From: Trichoplax adhaerens
Taxonomy: Eukaryota; Placozoa; Uniplacotomia; Trichoplacea; Trichoplacidae
Direction: 5' to 3'
Length of the DNA stretch: 64,000 nucleotides
Assembly (NCBI RefSeq): GCF_000150275.1
Contig: NW_002060944.1
Location: 959,072 to 1,023,071 of the forward strand
Shown here: positions 26,253 through 36,900 of the stretch, one piece after another
Position numbering within the stretch: position 1 is the stretch's first letter
How the letters are laid out: every line of letters starts with the position of its first letter
Made by a program: the position numbers and the translations under genes
Notes under the pieces: model-generated
What the model was told of the DNA's origin: nothing
Databases searched by the model: none
Seen by the model: only the letters and a program-made list of their open reading frames with translations

Positions 26253-27419
26253 ATGATCTACTTGACCAATTTTACCGTTATTCCTACCAATATCACGCAG
26301 CTGCTTTTACCTGGAAATTATTCTAGCAGTCATGATTATTATGGTGGACTAGTAACACAAATTGTTTTAGGTATTATAGCTGTGTTGTCTATTGTAGGTA
26401 ATATGTTCGTATTTGTCGTCTTTTTATACAGTCCAAGATTAAAAAATTTATCTCACGGTATCTTAATTGGGAATTTAGCTCTTGTGGATATGCTGACTGG
26501 TGTGAGTATTATTATTACACCAGCGTATATTATCCGCGAAAATTATCATCACCCACCACCTGGCATTGGTGGTTCAATCTTTTGCAAAATTATTGGCTCA
26601 GAATTAATGCCATTTAGCTTCGGCTTTATATCGATGTATACATTAGCTGTACTCAGCCTTGAAAGACGATATGCTATAGTCCGACCAATGCTTCATCGAA
26701 GGTATTTTACCATTCAACGAAGTAAATTTGTAGTAGTGCTGGTTTGGATTTTAGGAATTGCTGTCAATATTACCAATATTTTACAAAGTTATTATCAAGA
26801 AAATGCTAATCCACCTTGTGATTGGCGACTATTAGTGGGTCCTCAATTTAGTATGGCCCTTTATGGAATTCTACTATTTTTGCGCGTCGTTTTCCCTATG
26901 GTATGTGTCATCGTTTGCTACTATGATATATTGCGTTATATTCGGCAAAAAGTTCGTAATCTATTGCGATCCATTGATAAAACAGAATCTGCAGCCTATA
27001 GGATAAAATCTAAAATCACATTGACTTGTGCTATAACATCATTGGCCTTTTTAATATGTTGGCTGCCCAATCAAGCTTATTTCACGTATATTAGTTTTCA
27101 TGCTTCAAAAATAAATGACGATTTACATTTAACTACCAAATTATTAATTTTTTTTAATTCTTGTATTAATCCATTCATTTATGCAAGTACCAATCTGTAT
27201 TATCGCCGTGAATTTGTGGCTATATTCCACTTAAAATGGCAATTTTGTTGCGCTGATTGCCACAGACAAGGCTCAATATGGAATTTTTCACGAGACTCTC
27301 ATCATAAATCTGACAACGACGAACTTAAATTATCCATGGACAACATTACTAACAAAGGTAATTCCACAAAATCAATAAAGCCCAATCTATTTCTGGTCGA
27401 AGAAGCCAAAACGTCATAA
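26253..27419 (+). CDS. Class A (rhodopsin-like) GPCR 3, intronless, 388 aa
   Basis: Sister of GPCR 2 and descended from the same local duplication. I place the start at the ATG at 26253 (MIYLTNFTVIPTNIT), which lines up with MMNLTNFSAI of GPCR 2. The open frame extends five codons upstream to 26238, but only to a GTG. The protein keeps TM1 GN, TM2 NLALVDM, the TM3 Cys, LSLERRYAIV (ERR-Y instead of DRY), a loop-2 Cys after NPP, TM6 CWLPNQ and TM7 NPFIY. The C-tail has FCCADC, WNFSRDSHHKSDND and an end EEAKTS close to GPCR 2. No introns and no frame breaks. Differences from GPCR 2 cluster in the N-terminus, the extracellular loops and the far tail, which would fit a change in ligand preference (inference). 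Confidence 0.97.
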   Translation: MIYLTNFTVIPTNITQLLLPGNYSSSHDYYGGLVTQIVLGIIAVLSIVGNMFVFVVFLYSPRLKNLSHGILIGNLALVDMLTGVSIIITPAYIIRENYHHPPPGIGGSIFCKIIGSELMPFSFGFISMYTLAVLSLERRYAIVRPMLHRRYFTIQRSKFVVVLVWILGIAVNITNILQSYYQENANPPCDWRLLVGPQFSMALYGILLFLRVVFPMVCVIVCYYDILRYIRQKVRNLLRSIDKTESAAYRIKSKITLTCAITSLAFLICWLPNQAYFTYISFHASKINDDLHLTTKLLIFFNSCINPFIYASTNLYYRREFVAIFHLKWQFCCADCHRQGSIWNFSRDSHHKSDNDELKLSMDNITNKGNSTKSIKPNLFLVEEAKTS

Positions 27420-28769
27420 ACTTTAATATCTAATTTTAGTATCAATCTCTGATTAACATTACTACCCGAAGTAGTAAAATTGAAGTATGCCCAGAATTGG
27501 CGCATTATAAAATCGTCCTGCCATCAGATATTTAGCAAAGTGCCGATCACTCGATTAATTAATAGCGGCAGAAAATTAATTATAGCTTAATCGCCTATCT
27601 TTCCTTCTGTTAAAATGCTACTACAATACCATGATACTTCTAGAGGGATGTTATTGGCTATAAATTGAGACACTAGAAAAAACTTTTCATGTAGTAAATT
27701 TATAATATTATTACTTCAATAAATTTCTCGGTATAATCACAACAGTTAGTTAGTTCCTTCTCTTTAGTATGCCATTACTTCACTATTTTAAAATACCCAT
27801 GTAACATATATAATGATAAAACATCATTTTATGCGAAATTCTAAATATTATAGAAATTACCGAAATAGACTGTATGATTATGGTCTCCACATGGAACAGA
27901 TCATTTATGCCTTTTTCACTAATTGGAATTTTCGTTATTTTAAAATCTACACCTGTACAATAATAAAGCAGCAGAATACTGAATAAAATAATGTCATGGA
28001 CAAGTATTCTATATTTAGGAATAGAACCTAAAAGTTTAGATTAGCTTTACTGTTTCATCATTTGTTATTAGCTCTCTTCAGTTTCAAATAGTTCATGAAT
28101 TACTATTTTCAGCCATATTACCTTGCTTATAAGCGCCAATATGATAAATCTGATTCCGACATCAAATTATGACTGTAAAAATTGGGATATTTGGACTCTC
28201 TATTGCAAATTTTTTTAAGATTGATATCTATATCATTTATATATATATAATTCTGATGCTTTATTTATTAACAATAACATTCTTATACTAATACCATTTT
28301 ATATTATGCGTTTGAATATTCAGTCAAAACATATACGCGCATTTCAGTTAGATCGTACATAGAACACTAGAGCATTCTTTATAATATAAAATTGCCGTTT
28401 TTGCAATATTTAAGTAGAAGATAACAGCCTAAATGATACAAAGATTTGCTTCTAAGAATCAAATCAATAAATCGCTGTCTTGCTTCTAGCCTAGCTTTTG
28501 TTGGGTGATCGAAGTTTCCTATAAGGATAGAGAAGAATATGGAGACTTTCGAATTTAATTTAATCTACATAATTTTATCCGATATTATTATAGTTTCTAT
28601 GACATACTATAGCATAAATTATAAGTACAATTTAAAGAAGATTAATAAAGTAGAGTCGAATAATATCATCTCAATACTGTGTACCTAATTGCTATCATCT
28701 AGTGGAATTGACTTCTTAATTTAATCGAAAGTTATCCACTACCATTAACTACCGCATATTTTAGTTTTT

Positions 28770-28950
28770 AATACCTTTAAAATTTTTAGCTTGCTTATAT
28801 ACAGTATGTGTTAAAGCTTGCGAGTGAAATTCATCAGCTACGATATATTTTAATTCTTATTAATGTCTTTAAAATTTTTAGCTTGCTTACATGTGTGTAG
28901 AAGCTTGCAAGTGAAATTCTTTCGCTAGCATTATTTCACGCAGCAGTTTT
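28770..28950. repeat. ~92-bp direct repeat, two copies
   Basis: Copies begin at about 28770 and 28862. Each has CTTTAAAATTTTTAGCTTGC, then a short variable stretch and AAGCTTGC.AGTGAAATTC. Confidence 0.8.
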
Positions 28951-29744
28951 TTAGCATCGTCACTTGGGTAGGTAGATATTATTTCATTCTAAATGGAATT
29001 AAAAAGTTAAAGAAGTCAAATTTTTTATGCATCGAGCATACTTTATTCTTCTATTTGAGTTTGCATTTAATTGCATCAGTTGCAGATATCGTGCAAAATT
29101 ATAAAAATTAGCATGTGACGGAAAATCAAAAGATGGCAATAATATCTTTCTGAATTATTTTATAATGCACGGAAAACAGTTTTCCATCTTTGTAATTTTG
29201 GCGTATACCCAATGTCGAATAGGAGACAGTATCCTACTTCGTTAGTGAGAATTTTATGTTTAATTAGAAGCTCTAAAAGTTCATTACTTATTCATTCACA
29301 ATTATTGTTTTAGTTATTTGCCAATCACTCGGTTTTTATCGTAAATTTGTTATTCTTCAATATTTTAAGTATTGCTATTGTTACGCGCAAAGCGGTATTT
29401 TTACTGGTATTATTATGGTAAATTGCTATTGATTCATATTTATGAAGCAGCCTTTCTGTGTGTTGCCAGCATTATTCTGTGAAACTACCAGCTGTTACAT
29501 CTGTTATACGTGATGTTGTGATAGATATTACATACCTCATTGATGTTGTAATTATTATCCGCAAGCTGATTAACAATTTCTAAGTTGTTCTTCATATTAG
29601 GATTATATTCATGATACCTAATTTGGAATGGATTACATTTAAGGTTTATATGTAATCTGGTAGTTAGAGATTAAAATATATTCATAAAATATCCTCTAAT
29701 TACCGTCACTAAACCATGTCCCATATTTAACTAGCTATCTACGG

Positions 29745-30040
29745 CTATTAGAATATTTAAACTCTACCATAAAATGCTCTTGTTTAGAAGTGTACAGTAA
29801 GATAGAACGTAGGGTAGCTAGAGATTATACAAATTTTATACGACAGTTGTATGAGATAATTGTACCGCCAAGATTTTAAGTTCTTTAACAAATTATTAGA
29901 ATATCTAAAAACTATCATAAGCTGGTCCTGCTTGGAGGTGTTTAGTATAAAAATGTACGGTAGGCTAGAAATTATACAAATTTTGTACAAGATAGTTACA
30001 TGAGATAATTACACTTCCAAATTTTTGAATTTTTGAATAA
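29745..30040. repeat. ~147-bp direct repeat, two copies
   Basis: Copies begin near 29745 and 29892. They share ATTAGAATAT.TAAA, CTTG...GAAGTGT-like, ATTATACAAATTTT.TAC and ATGAGATAATT. Length and divergence resemble the other local duplications in the window. Confidence 0.8.
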
Positions 30041-30951
30041 AAATAGCCGCAACTAGCTTATTTTACGCTTTGTAACCACATATAAAATCAGGATAAAATT
30101 AAATAACATAGCATGGCACACCAGTATGGGTCTACTGAAACGCCCGTTGTTACATAGAATAAAGAATAAGATTTAAGACAGAATGCTTACCTTCCATTAT
30201 TTTGATGAGCTAATTGCCGTAAGAACTCAGTTGCAGATCTTAAGAGAATAAATTTTTATAGAAGTAAATCTTTACGAGATAAAAAAACAAAGCATCTAGA
30301 ATACATTAGTTATAACAAATGAATGCGTAGTGATTATATACTGCATTATGCTAGTTAATTGTTAACTGTCAATCAGATCTATAGCTTGAAATAAAATTAG
30401 TAAAGTTTATTAAACTTTTTCTATAACTTCTGCAATGAAATATTTGTAATATATAAGCGATAATTCGTACTGGTATTTCACTATCTATATATATTCCTTT
30501 CTTCAGGGTGAATAAAAAAACGTACAATATACGATGCTAAGAGTGTTATTTGTCTTATTTGGATATTGTTAATGAATATGATGATAAATAAATCCTAGTC
30601 ATTATACCGACAGTTTGGACTATGTTTAGAATATACGAGTAATAGTTGGATTAAAATGAGCTGTGTCATGCGATAATTTTATTATTAAATATTTTACGCA
30701 ATATAAAGTTATTAAAAAACATATACAGTACAAGCATTTTGGCATTAGGCTTTATGAGATAAAGAGTATAAGCAAAAGTACAGTATATGGCTATAATTAG
30801 TGTCATGAAGTTTTTGGTAGAGCTTGGTGTGACTTTTTCGTTTGAAATAAAATACTACTATAGTAGCTCTTGTGCTAGTTTGTGATAGTGCTAATATTGA
30901 AATATCTTAGGAGGTAGATTCTGTATCTAAATCATCAACATCATCGCAGTT

Positions 30952-33900
30952 TCATAAAGTATCTATGGAATTTGCACGTATGTCACAAACACTGTTTATA
31001 AAATTTTCTGACCTTTTTTCACAACAGTATGCGATCGTATGAATCGCGACAGGCTTTTGGCTTCTCCACTCCTTCACTTTACGTAGGATCATATTTGAAG
31101 GCTTATCCTGTTATTTAATACCGACAAGAACATAATATAAAGTGAAAATTTAAGCCAGAGTCATAGTTTTAACGATATACATGCATCTAGATTAATAACA
31201 TGAACAAATGTGTTATTCAGCTAAATTACTTATGATGGAAGTAAAGATGACTTGGTTAGCAAATTTGATTGATATACAGATTTATAATGTCACAACCGAT
31301 AGATCACGATTACACCACACAACGGCTTCACAATCTATCATCGTCAGCTAGTGCTTTAACATTTGCATACCAAATATCTTAAAGTACTGGTTACGTACAA
31401 GTATTCTGAAGATTGCGAACATGAAAATATTAAAATACCCTCTTTAATTAAATTACAGCCACGATACAACATGATATAAATTACTTACAGTCATGCCATC
31501 GCTTATTATATATATAGCTTCTATTTGATCTTGTTTAAACGTATACTGAAAGAACAAATGATTTCAATGTCAGATTTACTAACTTTATTTGAGATTCAAG
31601 ATTGAGGGTAGTACAATAACGAAGGTATCCTCTAACCTCTAAGGCGTCCAATATATTTGTATTACCGATAGCGTTCAATTTTGAGATCCAATTACAAGCA
31701 TTCATACATGTGTTATCGTCAGCCGTGGTTATTCTAGATTTCCAAGAATTGATCTCGTTCGAAAACTGGACGATATTAAAGCTAGTATCGAAATAGATAT
31801 AAAATTATTAGAAAAATACTTCATCGTTGAGGCAGGAAGCTTCTACTTAATTACAGTAGTCAGTAGCGTTATATAGCAGATATACAGTATCATCTTGAGT
31901 TGTTGAAGTAGCTGACTGACGCGAGACGCCTAAATTAACGACTGAAAGATCGTGAATCGTTTTCATACCATTTTCGATGCATCATTTGTTCCCAGATTAG
32001 CATCATTAATGCCTGCTTTAGCTGCTTAAAATACGATTCCATCGATCCAGAAGCATCAAGTAGAATGGTCATCTACGTGTATAGAAAGCGGTAATTATTG
32101 TCATTCTCAACGAATCTAATTTTTATAGCTATCCTGAAGTATTAGTTGACTTTAGTAAATAAATTTATACTATTATTTTAATCATATTGTAGCTTTATTA
32201 CGAATTTAAATTATAGCTATTAAATAAATCTTAAAAATTACATAATCATCTGCTATAGAATTAACTCAGCCTATTTTTAGGCATTTTATAATCTTACATT
32301 TTTTTCCATAATGACTCCAAAAACCCTACGACTACCTTGAATACATAATATTAAATTATAAAATGAGAACATTATCGGCAATATTATAAGTCTTAAAGCT
32401 CGTCATTAACACAATCAAGCATACCAATTTTTATAGCATCATTAAGCAATAGCGAGTAGTCAAATAGTACATAATTACCTGTAAGTAGCCAATTTAGTCT
32501 GGTAAGGTATCGCTTAAATACCTTTGCGATTATTGCTTGATAATTCTTTAGTTCCACTAATGTAAGAGAAACAGTACATTGATCCTATGGTAAAGGACAG
32601 AAATATAAGTTGCGTTACTTTTCTCGGGTTCAGGTCCAGAAGTCCATGAATTATATAGCACTCGATCAATTGGTGATAAATTGTCAGCAAACCTGGCTAA
32701 CTTTAGCGGCATTCGATGATTTTGTTTTCCTTAATAATATATTAAATTTATCAAAATTACTATAATAAACTACGTATAAATGCTAGCTCGTAGTACAACA
32801 TGCTGTCTACACTACAGTATCAAGGTCTTCTATTATAAGAGTTTATCCTATGTTTAAATGATACACACCTTTTAATAACCCATTTATCGAAATCGAGATA
32901 CAATTTTGACAAACTGTATTTCTTTAACCACTAAGATATAAAAGTTTAATCATCAAAGAAAGTCTATTTGATAAATTCTTTAACAGTTTTGATTAATGGC
33001 GTTGACTGGTCGATATAACGCTATAGAAATTGAGATATCCTCCGGATAAAAGCGTATTTCTCGTATTTCAGTAGCTCATTATGCATTATTAATAAAATCT
33101 CTGCAGTAACTTGAATATTTTTAATTTAGTAAAGTTGCTTAGTCTATATATATTGTTAGCAAGATTGAGATATATTTTGGATTAAGCTGCATTTCTTCTG
33201 TCACTTATTGAGAATTGGTAAATAAAATCTATGTAGCCACTCTTAACATTTTTAACTTAATATAGAGATATAAAAACTCTTTTTATAATATTTGAACTAT
33301 AATCAACATTAAGATATATCTAGATATACTGTATTTCTTCAGTCAATCGATACGAATCATTAATTAAATCTGTTCAATCGATTTAAACACTTTTAATTTA
33401 ATACAGATTTGTCTAATTTTTATTATCGAAGTTGAGATGTGATGCGGATAAAATGTATTTTCTCTTGCTCGATATGAATTATGAAATTTTCTTAGCTGAG
33501 ACTTTTAACATTTTTAATAGAATAACGCCAGCAAAATCAAGTAAACAAGCATTAAAGTGTAAATTACCTCTTTTGAGCTTAATGATTCTTCTTCATTGGG
33601 TATATTACAAGCGAAATTTTTTCCTTCTTTATGTGTATCTGGATACTTAACATAGACATAGCCTAACAAGAGGTAATAAATACCAATAGCAAAGCGGAAG
33701 TTATTTCTGAATCTGTATATATCAAATTTAACCAATACTTGATGTTATAGCTGTATTACAACAGGCAATACTATTGTATCTACGAGCATTCAGCAAATAG
33801 ATCATACAGTTAGCCATAATGCTAACATATTACATATTCGGTCTATCTATCAAAGAAACGTTAAAGAGTAATAGAGCGTAATTTACCGATATCTTTTTTA

Positions 33901-36900
33901 TCTTTCTGGCTCCCAATATAAAAGGGCTGCAACTGAGCCTTTTTAGTTTTTTTACCGGAAAACCATTCAGCTACAAAGCAGTTTAGAGATTAAAGATAAA
34001 ATATTAACCAAGATATGATCATCATATTCGTATATCTTTTACGTGCATTAAACAGATTCCTAATAACTGTTTAATAGATTTCTTATAGAAGATTTCGTAT
34101 AAATGATTGAATATCATTGTATTATTGAAAACCATTTATGGTCATTTTAGTATTAATCAATAACGACTATCAGTAATCAAATTTAGGCTTACGATAATTC
34201 TGGTATGCAGGGTCCGATGGACCAGATGGCTTCCATGGCTTTACTTTAGCCGTTTGATTCTGACGTTTTGCTTTGCTGGATGTATTCTTACTAGTAGATG
34301 GAGTTTTACTTGACTAGAATCATGTATTATAAAATCATATCAGAAACATTAATAAGAAATTGAAATGAATTTTAAGATAGGAGGGGACTAATAGTAGAAA
34401 TTTCACAACTTTTACCGATATTTTAGAAGGCGCACTTTTTATTCGTTTAGGTAAGGTGTTTGTCTTTGATTTTTCATTGACTTCAGTATAATTTATTGCT
34501 GAACTTCGAAAACCAGCCTTTAATAGGACCAAAGATTTATTATGGTTCAAAATATAGAAAAATCTAAAATTAAATTCTATATATAAATCGGCTACTATCT
34601 AGCTAGAGTCATTTACTCTTTTGGTATTCACTTTATCCATAGTGTATTGTAATAGATATTCGGCCTAAAAAATAAATATGTATAAAGTGAAAACAACCAA
34701 TAAAAGCAACTTGCTTTCATGAAAAGATGACTGGCTACAAACATTATTGCCACAAATTGAATATACTTTCTTCTATCGATAATGAAGCAATCACTGATAC
34801 TAGATCTAATAGCAATTTACTTTCATGAAAAAGATACCTTTTCGCAAAAATCATTGGTCTGTTCTATTTCTTTTCTAATTATTTCCACATCATCTCCTTC
34901 CACGACATCTAGGAAAATTTGTAGAGCAATTTAAGATTATAAAATATCATTCTACGAAATCAAAATTAAAATCGCACTTTATGACAAGGGTTTTGCGTAT
35001 CTTTACTATTTCACTTACCTTGATCTCTCCTATAGACATGAAATCTGCCTGTTGTAGCATGGGCTAAATTGCATAAAACTTTATCTGCCATAGAAATTTT
35101 ACTGATATTGCCGATAATCGATTCTGTCTCCTGGCTAATATCATAATAGATGCAATGTAGCGGTAACGTTTGAAATAGTAAACGTTGCTGAAGGTATGAC
35201 ATAACTAATTCCTAACAGAGGTAAAGAATATGATAGTTCAATAAGCCTGCTGTTTAAGAATAAATCTGTTAAATTGCCTTCAGAAGTATTGATAGCAATA
35301 GCGTGATATTTTTGGATACAGTTTTAACCTCTTCAAGAATAAGAAGAGAAGTTGATAGAAAATTTTATACTCACAATCGGTTGATCTGGCTTGGAACAAG
35401 CTATTAAGTACATGCCAGAAGTATCTATGGGAAATTTGAATTTATGTTTGTTATTTATTTCTACAAGTTTAGCTTACAAGTGGTTGTTAAGTCATAATTG
35501 ATTCAACAAGATCTACTCTAACAGGTCTTCTTGTACTAATTATTGATTAAGCATTGGTCTTAACAACTATTCAAGTTAAAAATATTGGTCATGGCAGTGA
35601 TAGACTGTGCACATTTATGGCGTAATATCTGTAATTTTGACATCCCTATTCTTAATGATTCTCTTTAGCGGTCCTTATTGAAGTTTTTATTAACTAAATA
35701 CATTTTATTTATTATCTATACCTAATAAATGCAATTCTATTGTAAACTTTAAACCCTCCAATAGATTCAGGCGTCCATGACATTCTTGAGTTGTTATCCA
35801 CCTTAGAAGTAGATTAGTATGATTATCAACCTTATTGGCTAAAACTCCTTTGCTAACTGAAAATAAGTAAGTACCTATAACACTCTTGCAAGCTTTTTTT
35901 TGATGTTTCGACCATTTTCGTTGTCCAAGCACGAACTTTGCTGCCAATACTATTCATGAGCACATATAAAAATAGTCAATGGCGAATACCAACAACGATT
36001 TGACTATAACGTTCATTAGACCAACTATTTACCAGATAACGTTAAAGGCATGTGTATGGATTAATTGTTCTTCAAAGAGTAACTTTAAATCTTTCTTTAA
36101 TCGATTGAATGATTTAGCCATTTCAGTGGATGTTTCAATAAATATAGTGACTCTATTCAATAGGATTTAGTCATTAAGAATCAGCAAATAATCATCAAGG
36201 CAAAGATCCTATAAAAATTCATCTTGATTTTTCCAGAACCTTTTTTCAGCTATAACACCCAGAGTTTTTCTGCTGCCAGATCTCAACCATAGTTCTCTCA
36301 ATTTGAACAGGTCTGCTGCCTTCTGTAAACTTGCCTATATATTCATGTGAAATATCGCTCTATAATTTCGTGTTAGAGTGATAGGTCTATCGAAGACTTT
36401 CTTACTGTATAGTCTGTAAATGTTGCAGGATCAATATGAACACGCCTTTCGGATCCATCTGGCCATTGAAATTTAATCATAGACTACAGATATGCGGTGG
36501 AAGGTAAAAGTCCAAATGTGAAGAAGTAATAATGAGAATTAAGTAGCATAAACGTTCAAGAAATTGAACTTACATCATAAACATGAGCTCTAATTTCCTT
36601 CTTAAGGATAGGAACGTATGTTACAGTAGGTTGAAATGAATTTGGTTCAAGAAGTTGATAAATTGATAGTTTTTGAGCTGAGAAAGCAACAATATCATAA
36701 AAGTTAGACTTCCTATAACGGAATATTACAAATCATTGCAAATATGGAAGAGAATATCAGCCATTTTATGAATTATCGTAACACAGTAAGTGTAAGAAGA
36801 ATTATAAATTCAATTTAATATCAGTACAATTACTAAATTAACAATTATTAAATTAGCCATGATAGACATAAAAATTGGCCATCCATGTGTGATTTAGCAC

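Larger units (their letters stand above)
21900..27960 (+). repeat. Tandem segmental duplication (~3.08-kb shift) carrying GPCR 2 and GPCR 3
   Basis: The two start codons are 3079 bp apart. Similarity extends beyond both coding regions: upstream at least to about 21900 and 25100 (shared blocks such as AATTAATC.ATTATTAATAAC and AAGCTATC.ATT) and downstream to about 24900 and 27960 (AGTAAAATTGAAGTA, ATACCATGATAC, AATAGACTGTA.AATTAT). The flanks are far more diverged than the coding regions, as expected if only the receptors are under selection. Confidence 0.75.
27420..30951. other. Intergenic between GPCR 3 and the VWA gene
   Basis: The first ~540 bp is duplicated receptor 3' flank. The rest has no supportable gene. 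It holds the two short tandem repeats listed separately. TTTATT at 30678-30683, which is AATAAA on the minus strand, is a candidate polyadenylation signal for the VWA gene, ~270 nt past its stop. Confidence 0.4.
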
